DNA of 64,000 bases from Amphiura filiformis (taxonomy: Eukaryota; Echinodermata; Ophiuroidea; Amphilepidida; Amphiuridae), in assembly GCF_039555335.1 (NCBI RefSeq), contig NC_092640.1:41212295-41276294 (forward strand), given 5' to 3'. Positions 1 through 11,938 of this stretch are shown one piece after another. The translations under genes and the position numbers were made by a program. The notes beneath the pieces are model-generated. The model had not been told where the DNA came from and did no database searches. It was given only the letters and a program-made list of their open reading frames with translations. Position 1 is the stretch's first letter. Every line of letters begins with the position of its first letter.

Positions 1-32
1 ATCCAGAGTATTACACATTTAGGTTATTCTGA

Positions 33-180
33 TTTAAATCCATACACCCCCTGTACAAGACATGACCTGGAAATGGAGTCATCCATTTGGGTAGCCCACT
101 TGAAATTTCACACTCCCTGTGTGGAAGATTCATGTGCTGTTTTTCACAGGGGGTGTATGGATTTCAACAGGAATAGCCCA
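33..180. mobile_element. GGGCTATTCC-family palindromic MITE, copy 1
   Basis: Contains AAATCCATACACCCCCTGT, TGTGTGGAAGATT and GGATTTCAACAGGAATAGCC in palindromic order. Nine copies of this family are recognised in the window. Confidence 0.75.
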
Positions 181-615
181 TTTTTTCATTTAGTTTTATT
201 TGGTTCTGTTCCTTGTTTAGACAGTAATTTACTTTTTATATAACCTAGAATTTTTGTTATTTTTACATGTAGAGGCTGTTAACATGAAATTTGGTATTAA
301 TTTAGCTATTTTGGTTAGTAAATATGAGACAATATTTCAACGCTATTTTCTTTCATAGGGTTGTTGCAAATGAATTTGTGAAATTTAAATATTCACTTTT
401 CCCCTGTAATTTCCTTTTTGAGCAGATTATTCACTACCTGTTCATGTCCTTAATAATGTTTTTGACATCTATGAAAAGGAATGTTGAACCAAATATATTA
501 GTTTTATAGTTTATACAGAAGTCATTTCAGAGTGTGTGGTACCAAAACAAGTGTGGTTATTAAACTGGCAACAAAGATGTTTGGAAAAGTTCATATGTTG
601 CTGGTATTTGGCTTT

Positions 616-755
616 GCCAGCTGAAATCCATACACCCCTTATGGAAGATATGACATTAATCTCCTGCACAGGGAGTGTGGATTTCAAATGGAGTCACTCA
701 TTTGAAATCCACACTCCCTGTGTGGAAGATTAAGGTCATGTCTTCCATATATTGT
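616..755. mobile_element. GGGCTATTCC-family MITE, copy 2 (partial)
   Basis: Core words GAAATCCATACACCCC, CACTCCCTGTGTGGAAGATT and GGTCATGTCTTCCAT are present, but the GGGCTATTCC ends are missing. Confidence 0.7.
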
Positions 756-2654
756 CCATGATTTCTGTTTCAACAATATTGTAAGGTGAAAGCATGGGAA
801 ATATTGCACAACATTAGACTCATCTAATGTGGAAAATTTGACTACCCAAATAGTGATAAAGACTTTTGTTTTTAAATACAATTCTCATTTTGACCTCAGT
901 AAATCGGACTATGTAGGTTGTGTCCACCATGCATTCTGTTCGTGTCAGTGATATTCAAAAGTTACTTCTGCATATTTTTTTTCATTTATTTAGACGTAAA
1001 TATAGTATTATTTGCCAATTTAATAATCTCAGTGGAAATACCTTAAAATTGTTGTATAGTAATGTCATCCCTGTAGACCTGTGCTTCCTGCAATCATTTT
1101 CTTCCCTATTTTAGATATTTATCACCCGAGTACCCTTTTTAGCAAATTATTTACACTGCTCAAAAAAATTAAAGGATCTGACACTAACAATCCCAATTTG
1201 GATTCTTTATTTTCTGCTCTCATTATATGGTGGTGAGCAAAGTGTTTTTTCATGTCATGGGACTTCACTACTTGGTAGTGCAATCGTTACTTGCTTGATG
1301 AAATAACTCTCATCTGATTTGCACCGTTAATACTAATTTTGAAAATTGCTACTAAATCAGGCTGATCCTTTTATTTTTTTTAGTAGTATAAGTTAGATAT
1401 CAATGTCGTAATTAAATTGATTTGCTAGGGAGGACTAAGGCTTGGTGATATTATTGGATAGTTTGTGGTTCCCTCCGTCCATATACCTCACATCGATAAG
1501 TGTATTCAGAATAATGTGTATTCCCAGAAAAATGTGAATGTATAGCTTTCAATAAAGAATATATTCTGTTAATGTTGATAAAAAGCAACATTATAGCAAA
1601 TTTTAGACTTGCATGTGTTTGTTTAAATTTTTATTTTGGCTTTTTTTTTAAAGACACATTCTTGGGTCAAGGTTGTACCAGAATTATCTAAACAACTCTG
1701 GTAAGAAAATTTTACGAAGAATTTGAAAAACCAGAAGAGAAAAAATAATTGTGGAATTATATTGAAAACAGCTTGCTGTTATTATTTTAATTATAAGATA
1801 CAAGAGAACAGTTTCTAATATGGTATTAAATTACATGTACCATTCCAAGTATGGTTTCTACTATGGTATGGTATTAAAATACCATTCAAGTATGGTTTCT
1901 ATATATTACTATTAAAATACCATTGTAGAAACCATACTTTGAGCCTCAAAGTTTGAGGGCTCAGCGTAATAATATCATAACTCCATTTTGATGAAAATTA
2001 GATTTTGGTATGAAAATGGAGCTGGTCACATCAACTATTTGAGGGACACAAAATCTTGTTGTATTTACATATACAATTAACACATCAGTCCCAGTCTGTG
2101 CTCACTGAATGTGTTTGCGCCACGATATGGTATCTCCATGAGCGCCATATACTTTGTATGGGCTCTGGGTGTACCACAAAATTTTTATGGAGTTATACCA
2201 ATTGTGTGGTTCTACAGGTTTTTCCTCCTTTTCTCTTAATGGCTATTTTGGAGTTCAGATATCATTGCGCTCAGTCCAGAAAAAAAAAACCAGTTAAGTA
2301 TGTATTGCATCATGTATACCGCAATGCTGAAAAAACAAACCGTGTTTTTCTCTGCAAGCAAAGCAATAATACATTAAACCCTTCAATGTAGTTTAACTGT
2401 AACCTAAAACCCACAATGGTCTCGATGTAATCAAATCTAAACCAAAACACACTTGAAATAATCAGTTACAATTTTATGCTACTTATTAAAAACAAGAAAC
2501 CTTGATTAACGCTGTGTGTGCTATACTTTTATAGCTCTGAACAAAATGTTGCAAAATAAAAGCCTTCAGTTTTATGAGAAAGAGAATGTATTTTGTTTTG
2601 TATCTTTTTTGTGGATAGTGTTAATTTCCCTTTTCAAATGCTTAGATGTTATAA
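756..2654. other. Gene-free stretch
   Basis: AT-rich, with no exon I can support. A lone ACACTGCTCAAAAAAATTAAAGG near 1152 looks like one end of a Tc1/mariner-type element; the partner end is not seen. The 111-codon frame at 2056-2391 has no recognisable domain. Confidence 0.5.
1840..1945. repeat. Short palindromic repeat of AGTATGGTTTCTA
   Basis: AGTATGGTTTCTA occurs twice directly and once inverted (GTAGAAACCATACT) within about 100 bp; likely a fold-back fragment. Confidence 0.6.
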
Positions 2655-2865
2655 ATCTGGCATAACTATCAGCAGGCTGTCTTCTGGAATTTACAGGAGA
2701 GCATTAAATAGCTCTTCTGGAGACTTCAAGGAGAGCTGATTAGAGAATTTACAATAGAATGTAAGGAGAGAATGGTCAACTACAAAGCTAAAAATCATTC
2801 TCCTATATCAGATGTAAGGAGAGCAGTAGAGAGCAATCGCTCTCCTCAAAATTCAGTCCCTGTGT
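2655..2865. repeat. GGAGAGC-rich repeat, copy 1
   Basis: Shares GAATTTACAGGAGAGCATTA, GAATGGTCAACTA and CTCTCCTATATCAGAT with a second copy at 48538. Many GGAGAGC/GCTCTCC words allow internal hairpins. Ends CTGTC/CAGTCCC are suggestive of a TIR element. Confidence 0.75.
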
Positions 2866-3278
2866 CAGCAAGTTCATTTTTGAGAATGTTGAATATTACC
2901 AGTATAACATTTTTTATTAAATCAACATGCTTACCATTATACTTTTTTAGAAACAATCAAATGCATCAGTGTATTTATTAAATAATTCTTTTTTCCACGA
3001 AGATTTTCAGATTTGAAAAATTAAGTTCCATTAAATTTTGAGTTTCAGTATGCAATGCATCAGTTTGAATGTCAAGGGCAAACACATGTACAAGTAGGAC
3101 AATTAATTCATAACTGAGCAGGCAACGCCCAAGTATTGCTACAAGCTAGTAGATGGCTAGCTGCACTGAGGCGTAATGTAATCAGGTTTGTGTTCACGGT
3201 CAGTATCTTAATGCTAGAAATAGGACAGCTTAGATCGGAGGCAGCGAGGTTAGCGATGCTGTTGAAAGAGCTATCATT

Positions 3279-3456
3279 GGGCTATTCCAGTTAAAATTCG
3301 CACACCCCTATGGAAGACATAACCTCAATAATCTCCCACACAGGGGGTGTAAATTTCAAATGGGAGTCGCCCATTCAAGTAACCCTATTTAATTGAGGTC
3401 ATGTGTTCCATATTTTTTTTTCATATGGGATTTATGGATTTCAACTGGAATAGCCC
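3279..3456. mobile_element. GGGCTATTCC-family MITE, copy 3
   Basis: Complete ends GGGCTATTCCAGTT and AACTGGAATAGCCC with the ACACAGGGGGTGTAAATTTC core. Confidence 0.82.
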
Positions 3457-3866
3457 ATTATGAAGATTGCGAGATTATTTGATTTAATATAATATGGACT
3501 CTGCCATTTTTGCTAGTTTCCACCAATGTCGTTTTCACTGTTTGGCACATGTGGGTAGGGGGTGTAAGGTGTGGTTCAAGATTTTGGGTTATGTGGCCTG
3601 AAAACTGACCACAAAATTACACCATTTGTCATGATAAAGTGACACAAAATGTAACTGTCATTTTTTTGTGTTTAAAACTTGAATTCCTATAAAAATTTGG
3701 AAAAATAAGTACATTTTCCAGATTTCTGAAATGTTGAAGCAAATCTTTGAAATCTTAGATTAACTACAAAATTTACCTCACTCATCATCACCCAAACAAG
3801 TTTTGAATTAATTGGCTCTAACAATTTTTGGCATTTCCTGCTTTGGGTATACACGAGCCTGAAAAT

Positions 3867-4006
3867 GGGATATTCCAGTTGAGATCCATACAACCTTTAT
3901 GCCGGAAGTGCGCATTTCAAATTGGTTCACCTAAATGGGCGACACCCCTGTATGCAATATTAAGATGTCTTGCATTGGGGTTTATGGATTTCAACTGGAA
4001 TAACCC
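3867..4006. mobile_element. GGGCTATTCC-family MITE, copy 4
   Basis: Ends GGGATATTCCAGTT and AACTGGAATAACCC; shorter, internally diverged core. Confidence 0.75.
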
Positions 4007-4081
4007 ATATATGCAAAGCCCAGTCACACACATGCTGATCCCGGATGCTGATACTTTGGGAGATTAGCATTTGAATCATTA

Positions 4082-4341
4082 TATGTGACACAATCAAGGG
4101 AAATGAGTCGGATGTCGCTAATATTGATTTTGAGATATTGGCAAAGAAAGTGTTCAAATTCTTTTGTTTTATATTGTTTTCAGCGATTGATAAATTGACG
4201 TAACTTTGCAAAGAAAAGAAGTATCAACAGGGGTTTTCAGTTTCAGAAAGCTCTAATTGTCCTCTTAAGAAACATAATTAGGTAAACCTCATTTTCGACC
4301 AGGGTCGACATGTGACTCATTCCCCTTGATCATGTCACATA
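4082..4341. mobile_element. MITE with TATGTGACA ends
   Basis: TIR TATGTGACACAATCAAGGG versus the complement of CCCTTGATCATGTCACATA, continuing through AATGAGTC and ATGTCG (about 36 bp, a few mismatches). TA precedes it; the right flank is TG, perhaps a mutated TA. Confidence 0.78.
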
Positions 4342-4702
4342 TGTATCCTCACCTTACCACATAATTATAAAACCACACTTAACACAGTAATGCAACATCT
4401 GATTGTTTTATTCAAACTGTTCAAAATTCAGAATATAATTTTGTCTGGGGTACACTTTTTGTACACAGAGTTTCATGCTAACAGGAAACAAATTACATTT
4501 AAAACTGATTAATTTAATAAATTACTATGACTGTGACATTCATTTATATACAAGTACTTCTAAAACAAACTTTCAATTATTCATCTCTTTAGGGTGTATT
4601 TCATCATCTTTTCAGGGTGTATTTTCATCAATACAGCTTTGATGATTATTGTTTGATGATTAAATATATATTTTATTTAATGATCAAACTACAGATTTGA
4701 TC

Positions 4703-5330
4703 AATATAAACTGAGCTCAAAAAGAAACTTGTAATTTTTCACAACTTGTGAATCCGACAAGGTCATATCTTAAAATCCTGTCCATCAAAATGAACTAAAA
4801 TTACACACAAGCTTACTTCAATACTCTACTCTAAACACATGTCAGTAACCAAGCAGTTAACCAACTGACACAACAGCAAAATGCACTGACATGGAACAGC
4901 TTCCTGGACCACAATCACACACCCAATAATTGGCACCCGCACAATAAATCTGTGAGAATGAGGACAAGATCCTGATGATGAAATGGTGCTGCTTCCTGCT
5001 TTTCACGCACTTGCTTCAAGAAACAGGTCTGGTTCCACACTATTCCACTTACTCCTTGGGAATTATCACCTGTGCAAGGATCTTGTCCTCATTCTCACAG
5101 ATTTATTGTGCTGGGTGCCAATTATTGGGCTGTGAACGTGGTCTAGGAAGTTGTTCCATGTCAGTGCATTTTGCTGTTGCATCAGTCGGATAACTGATTG
5201 GTTACTGACATGTGTTTAGAATAGAGTATTGAAGTAAGCCTGTGTGTAATTTGGTTCATTTTGATGGACAGAATTTTAAGATATGACCTTGTGAAAAATT
5301 ATAAGTTTCTTTTTGAGCTCAGTTTATATT
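4703..5330. repeat. 0.63-kb fold-back element
   Basis: Arms about 4703-4974 and 5070-5330, starting AATATAAACTGAGCTCAAAA and ending in its complement. They include matching AAGGTCATATCTTAAAAT and CCAATAATTGGCAC words. The short central loop holds CTTGCTTCAAG. Confidence 0.85.
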
Positions 5331-7430
5331 AAAATTAAACACATATCAGTAGAGAAATATACAAATGGATAAGACGCATATTTAGGCTCTTATCTCTTCT
5401 ACATAAAGACACATGTACTTAGAAATGACCTGAGAAACATTGGAGATGTTATGTGAGAACACACAGTTCTTGGAATAATATGAACCTGTTTTGATAGGTA
5501 AAGAGGAAATTATTGATTTTCAAGATATATTCATAACATACAATTAAAGCAAAACTTGATTATTAAAATTGAAAACAAAGTACATGTATCAAATCAAATG
5601 CGCTAATTCAAGATGCCAAAATATCAAAACTTGCTTTTTATCAAATATTGTATAATATTCCATATTTGACCTACATCCCTTATGGAATTTTTTAGGCAAC
5701 TGTTCGAGCACCCCATTTTCAATGCACCTGTGCAGCTAAGTTCTGTTAAATGTTTTTAAGGTAGTTTTAATACCTTCCAGTCCAGCACTGATGAATTTGA
5801 CTTTAGATTATTTGTATTTTGAATGTTTATGCATGTAAATTCCCATTTTTTACTTTCAATTTAATTTTATCATTTTGATAAGTAACCCCCTCCTCCGATT
5901 GACTGAATTAAAGCTCATGGGACACTAATTAGGTCGAATGCAGTACCTTTGTCATGAATCTGTTTGATGATAAAGTAAAATATTTGAACAAAATGTAACT
6001 TTAAAAAAAGATGTGGAAAGGAAAAACATGATTTTTCAAAGAAACATTAAACAAACAACAAATCTGGTCACTATGCGTACTGTACTACTGATTTATAAGT
6101 GCATGTAATGAATCAATTTAGACAAGAGACAAATTTGGTCAGTATTGCTCTACAATAACTGTATGTGACAATAAATGTTTGCATTTTTTGGAGCTTTAAC
6201 AATTTTGAGCACAAAAAGCAAGAAAATCATTTTCTGCATGTAAAGACTAGATTAATAAGTAAATGTGACTCAATTTAAACTAGGATTGTTCCACTTCTCT
6301 ATAATAAATAGTGGCTAGGTTTTGTTTTCTTTTGTTTTTTGACATTTTTCTTCTAGCCTTTTAAGTTTTTCTTTTTTGCTACATATATAAATAAGTTAAT
6401 ATATAAATAAGTTAATTATGATACAATACATAATATATACATATAATACAAATAAATAAGTTAATGTTATATACAAAATATATTGGAGCAATCCTAGTTT
6501 AGATTAAGTACTTATTACATTCACTTTGTCTTTGTAATATTGATACATTGAGCACAGAGCACACACTTATTTGGATCCGATTTTTAGTGATCCGAATCTT
6601 AACCCAGAGCACTGTCAAATACAAACAATAATTAAACAAGCTTTAAAACTTATGACAGTGATAATAAACTTAAAATATTTTTGGTATCAAAACAGTTCGG
6701 TTGTATGTAAAATCTTAAAACAACTTTTTTGGCACTTTTAAAATTCTTCAAATATACAAACTTAAAACAGAAATCTCCTCCAAGAATTATGCAAGGGTAA
6801 AACCTAAATTTGCAACTTGGCCTTGCAAGTCAATTACCGGTACTAGGTTTTTATAGCTCAAGATGAGAAAAGCACTAAAACCAAACCTGATATGTGTTAT
6901 GAAGATGAATAGTATTCTTGGCAAACTTACGAATTCCATGAAATGTTGGCTTCAAACAATAAAAAATATCAAATTTATAGAAAATAATAACAGAACAGCA
7001 TTATAGCGTGAAACAAACAGCAGTAAGCAAATCAGGAAACTATCATGATAAAATAGCCATTAATGCCATAAATAGCCTCCACTTGTATAAACAACATATC
7101 AATCAATGAGCCTGAATTCTGAAAATTCAACAGGAAATCTGACAAATGCCGATTGTTTTGAAAAGATAACAATTTAGTATAAAATGGTGTTCTTTTCCCA
7201 ATGATGCATCCCTGAAAATGGATTATATCTATAAAACACATTGTAATCACCACATATTCAACAAGTTGTCACATCCTATTTTTTTTACTGTTTAAGTAAC
7301 AGTTTTAAGTTAAATCAAGTTTTATCAAATTCATTCTTATCTTAAGTTTTGAACTTTAACATGTATTTACATCTCAAAACAATTACCCTTGGTGACAACA
7401 ACAAAAGCATTCATTTGAATCATAGTGCCA
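5331..7430. other. Gene-free AT-rich stretch
   Basis: Nothing but AT-rich sequence and the short TIR element at 6275. No open frame of note. Confidence 0.5.
6275..6504. mobile_element. Short TIR element, AAACTAGGATTG ends
   Basis: TTTAAACTAGGATTGTTCC at the left and GGAGCAATCCTAGTTTAGA at the right; very AT-rich TATATAA centre. Confidence 0.6.
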
Positions 7431-7670
7431 TATTCATTCCATTGACCACCCAGGGCGCTTAACAAAGTCATTTTGGGTGGGCGCTTATTTTTGACATTGT
7501 TTACATAATTGCATACGTAAAAAATGATCCAGAATGTGGATTTTATGTGTAGATGTATGGTTCTGTCAACTCTTCTGTGTTTGATACATGTATGTAGTTG
7601 CAGGGATCCTGCACATAATGAGTCAATGGGTGGGCGCTTATAGAGACATGGGTGGTTAATGGAACGAATA
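7431..7670. mobile_element. MITE with TATTCATTCCATTGACCACCC ends
   Basis: Imperfect 22-bp TIR (two mismatches) and the shared subterminal word GGGTGGGCGCTTA. No transposase; 240 bp. Confidence 0.7.
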
Positions 7671-8343
7671 CGATAATCAACATTTCAATCACATAATTAT
7701 CACTATATAAATATTTTAACAATAACTGAAACACATTATGTTTATTCACAAAAGGGAACTTCAGTATAGCTTATAATAAAAATTGATTTTAGAATGAAAA
7801 AATGTACATTTCTTCTTGTATTTAAAAGTATAAATAAGTTTATATTACTTTTTAAAAACATACTTTACATTTTTTTCACGTTTTAAAAGCATAAATAGTT
7901 TCAGGACTGCTTACATCATATCATAGGATCCTGATCATAAATGAGGTTGACCGTACTGTTGATAAAGGTTAAGAGATAGGGGATCTATTGAATGCTTGGA
8001 ACCTGGGCTTGCAACAGCATGACCACTTCTCTGTTCAATAGACTTGCTGCCTTAAAATCTTGATAGTACCCATTTTCAAAGAACAGGTCCACAACAAAAA
8101 CATGATGCATGTACATACCGGGCAGGAACAATGTTCATTTGCAGACCAACTCTTTGGTCATGAAAGCAGAGCAAAATCAGGCTGGTTTCATTCTTGCCGC
8201 TATATTGCTTTTACTAAATGAAACTATAGCTGTCCAAAAACAGGTTTGCAGGAACATACAAATCATACACCACAATTTTGTCCTGGTGTTTCAGGCAACT
8301 TACCCTTATTTTTGGGCTCATTCCCTGCCCTCCATGCAGGTTT

Positions 8344-8748
8344 AATGTTCATTCATACTTCACTGCATCTGTGAAAATTACCACTGCATTTTGTTGCAGT
8401 GCATTACAATTTATACAATTAAGAACCAATTTGTTATACTACATACTGTGCTGTCCTGCGCTACAGTGAATCACAGCACTGCACTGCAAATTTCCCGGGC
8501 AAATTTCTGCATGATGACAAACATTACTAAGACATGAAGATGATCCCGATCTGTGTTCATGTTGTACATTGTGGTCACTGCAGCAAAATTAAATTAATTT
8601 ATTTTAACTTGTGCTTCTTGCGTTGAGGTGCAGTGTTGATTTTATGTTACTTTTTGCCGCAACCTGCTGCATGGGATTTACAGCCAATTTACTAACCCTG
8701 TGGATTTACTGCAACATAATGCAATTGTAGTGAAGTGTGAATGAACCT
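8344..8748. mobile_element. MITE with GTTCATTCAYACTTCACT ends
   Basis: Inverted ends AATGTTCATTCATACTTCAC and the complement of GTGAAGTGTGAATGAACCTT. The interior repeats TGCAGTGCA-type words. It ends 12 bp before the TTAA element at 8761. Confidence 0.7.
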
Positions 8749-8760
8749 TTAGAATTTTAA

Positions 8761-10565
8761 AGGAAATCTGTACCATAAACTAATCAATGGCTAAGGGAGT
8801 GTTCAGAAATACTTTGGTGGGGGGCTGGTAAAAAGGAGGGGGGCCAAAAAGTTTTGGACATTAAAAGAGGGGGGACCAAAAAGTTTTAGGTGGTAGGAAA
8901 GGGGGCCAAAAAGTTTTCCTCTTCAAAACCCAAAATTTTCAAGGCGCTTGAGACCCTCTATATCACTTTTAACATGAGCAAGTTTGAGTTTTCAGTGCTT
9001 TTGTTTGAAAAAATGATGACACTTAGTGCACGGTACACATATCTATTCATTAATATAATATTAAAGATGATCAGCAACATGCAACATCTGGGTTGGTCTA
9101 AGAAATACTGGCACTTTTTATCATAGAATTTTATCTCTTCAAAGTAGGCTACAAAATACTTATTATGATTATGTACCAATCTGATCAAAATACAACTAAA
9201 TCAAGAAAATATTGCAAATAAATTGGATTTCTTTGCACGTAAACTGCACACTTCAGTTTACTTTTTCTCATTGCAAAATTATTTTGTACACATAGGCCCA
9301 TGGGTAGATTTGCCATAGGGCAGAGTGGGCACAGGCCCAGGTACCACGGTCTTTGGGGGCCAAAACTGATACCTGTGTACATTTGCGTGATCAAATTAAT
9401 CTCATATTTGACCATTTTAGCTTTTTGCATAAATTAGTTCAAATTTTAACAATATTTTGACCATTCAAGCTTCAATATGGCCAAATTTTTTATGCTTGCG
9501 GTTCGCGCACATTTGTACTGTCATAATAGCCACGGATCCAATGCTGATGTGCCTATGAACCTCCAAATAAATCCTCTATTTCATAAATCCCTGTCAAATC
9601 AGATAAACACCCTGATTTGGGACAAATCTAAATTAAGTATAAAATGAACATGTCCTTGTGCTTGTATTTCATACGCAATTGTTCCACCAGGAATGTTTCA
9701 AACATTTGCCTCCCTCAATGACAACACTATTAGGCCTAAGTATGTTTGTTATACTGAAAATGGGGTGGGGGGGTCAAAAAAAGTTTTGTCTGTCAAAAGA
9801 GGGGGTCAAAAAGTTTAGCGGTCCATCGAGGGGGGGGTCAAAAAAAGTTTTCGAGCGAAAAATTTGAGGTAGACCAGCCCCCCCTACCAAAGTATTAATG
9901 AACACTCCCTAATATAGTTATATACCCCTAAATTAAACATACCAGACGCTCTAAATGAATTTCGGAATATTCCTAACAAAGAAAAAGCACTTTTAATCCT
10001 TCGTTTCTGCGATTCAAGGGAGCCGCATGATAGCTGCTTGTGAATCCTTTCTGCCACAAACGGTAGTGTAACCTTTCACACAGACCCACGGCGAGCGTGT
10101 GTTGCTGTATGGCATTCGCGACCCCTACAGCGAATTATGGTTTTTAGTGCTGTTTTTACTTTTCGTTCTCAAAAGACATTGTTGATCATAAATATTACTT
10201 AAAATACATTTGTTTATGTTCTTCTGTAGTTTTATGGGTAGAAATTATCGCGTTTTCTTTTGAACGAATGTTGAATCTGAACTTTGGTAGTATTCGCTTC
10301 GTGTCACCAAAATTCACGAGGGACGAGGCTGGTGGCACGGATTTCGTTGGGTTTCAAAATCGGGGTTATGTTACAGCGTAATAAAAATACATCGGGTATC
10401 AATATGGCAGCCACCATGGATCGCAAAACTCACCGCTAATCGTCGTAAGGAATTAAGAATTTCTCCTTTATTTGGACGTATTTAAGCTTGGGACTTTTAC
10501 TGTTTGTAGTTTTTATTATTGCTGCAACTATATAGCCATTGATTAGTTTATGGTACAGATTTCCT
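8761..10565. mobile_element. TTAA-flanked TIR element, interrupted by another element
   Basis: Begins AGGAAATCTGTACCATAAAC and ends with its complement; both ends abut TTAA (8757-8760, 10566-10569), as in piggyBac and Kolobok superfamilies. The 5' TIR is split: it continues (ATATAGTTA) after the element at 8795-9909. About 690 bp are its own. No transposase seen. Confidence 0.85.
8795..9909. mobile_element. Nested element, GGGAGTGTTC ends (PIF/Harbinger-like?)
   Basis: Ends GGGAGTGTTCAGAAATACTT and its imperfect complement (AAGTATTAATGAACACTCCC), flanked by TAA at 8792-8794 and 9910-9912. Three-bp TWA duplications fit PIF/Harbinger. Repeated GGGGGTCAAAAAGTTTT words sit near both ends. No complete ORF. 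Confidence 0.78.
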
Positions 10566-10569
10566 TTAA

Positions 10570-11323
10570 GGTACAGTATGATGATTAATCTTAATTTGTC
10601 ATTTTGCAGGAGTCATAATAATTCTCACAATTTCCTGCATAAGATTTGAAAAGTTACAGTTGGGCGAATCAACTTTGGTTCATGCAAATCTTGTTTTTAC
10701 GCAAGAAATATTATTGTTGATTCACAGATTCTTGACAAAATTCTAATCTTTCATATATATTTTTCAAGTGACTGGATGGACTTGAAGTCTGGCAACTCGT
10801 ACCATTGGATGCCTACCAGCAATTCTCAGTGGATTGTCATTCAGAAAACTAGTAACTTCTAGCAGGTGCACAAAATAATGTTTAACTTAATTTTGTACTC
10901 ATGGAAACTCAATTTTTCACTTTTTGCCCATGATATATCCAAATCAATATATTTTCTTGTTTGCATAGTAGTTACCATGTGATATGAATAAACATTAAAA
11001 CCGAACACCTCATTCACTTTGTTCCATCAAGAAAGGTCAGACATATCAAATGAATATTTACCTGACATACAATATACCTGATATCTATCAATGAACATTC
11101 TGTTCACTATGTACAGATGTACGTTTCATGTATCACCAATGATCACTCACATTGCTATAATGTGAAGTCTGTGAGTTACCTTTCCAGCTCTTGAGGTTAG
11201 ACTAAGTGGATCCACACACTCTGTATTGCATGGGGTAATAGAACCTCTTCAGTCATTGACAGGGTATCTGCTGTGTATTGGATTGTTAGGCATGGGGACC
11301 AAAATATGGCCTCAGCATTAAAA
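10570..11323. other. Gene-free stretch downstream of HORMAD
   Basis: No coding signal seen. It could hold the HORMAD 3' UTR end, though no convincing polyadenylation signal on the minus strand was found. Confidence 0.4.
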
Positions 11324-11516
11324 GGGCTATCCTAGTTGACATCCATACACCCCTTTGGAAGACACAAGCTTAATCTCCAACACAGGGGGAGTGGGTTTCA
11401 AATGGATCTTATACCCATTCAGGTAACCCCATTTGAAATTCACACTCCCTGTGTGGAAGATTTTAAAAGGTCATGTCTTCCATTGTCTTCGGTTGTATGG
11501 ATTTAAACTGGAATAT
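11324..11516. mobile_element. GGGCTATTCC-family MITE, copy 5
   Basis: Left end GGGCTATCCTAGTT, core CACTCCCTGTGTGGAAGATT; right end decayed (AAACTGGAATATTT). Lies about 320 nt downstream of the HORMAD stop, so possibly in its 3' UTR. Confidence 0.78.
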
Positions 11517-11836
11517 TTAGCTTATTATGCACAGAACATAAAATATGCATATACTTGGAATCAAGGATTATTGGGAACATGTCTAAAAATGGAGGTACAC
11601 CATGTTCCCCTCAGCTCACACACAAAAATGGCAGAGTCCATACTCTCCCAGTCAAATCTCTTTGGATGGGTCTTTTATCAATTTTCTGATTCTCAAATGT
11701 ACCTATTATGCCTATTAAACCTCTGCTTCATTACCAAGAACAAGTGCGCAGTGCACACTTGCAAAAACACTAGAAAACTGAAAAATGGGAAAACACTCAA
11801 ATTGAGGTGTCTATAAGAAATTGAAACAAGCTAATT

Positions 11837-11938
11837 TCAAACTAGGATTGGTCTGCTAACAACACTTGCTTTGCGTCGTTTGCGATCCCTGTTGCCTACG
11901 GTGCTGTCTTGACTGTTAGACACATCAAATTCATATTC
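11837..11938 (-). CDS. HORMAD1: HORMAD exon 17 (C-terminus, stop)
   Basis: 102 nt including stop TGA at 11837-11839; acceptor TTGATACCAG. Ends DRKRRKASVVSRPILV. Basic KRRK followed by Ser and Pro is the character of the HORMAD1 C-terminal closure motif that binds another HORMA domain; this assignment is inferred. No AATAAA or ATTAAA was seen within about 800 nt after the stop. Confidence 0.9.
   Translation of the reverse strand, partial: EYEFDVSNSQDSTVGNRDRKRRKASVVSRPILV

Noticed and set aside
2056..2391. 111-codon open frame
   Set aside because: No recognisable domain, no splice partners, composition like surrounding non-coding DNA.
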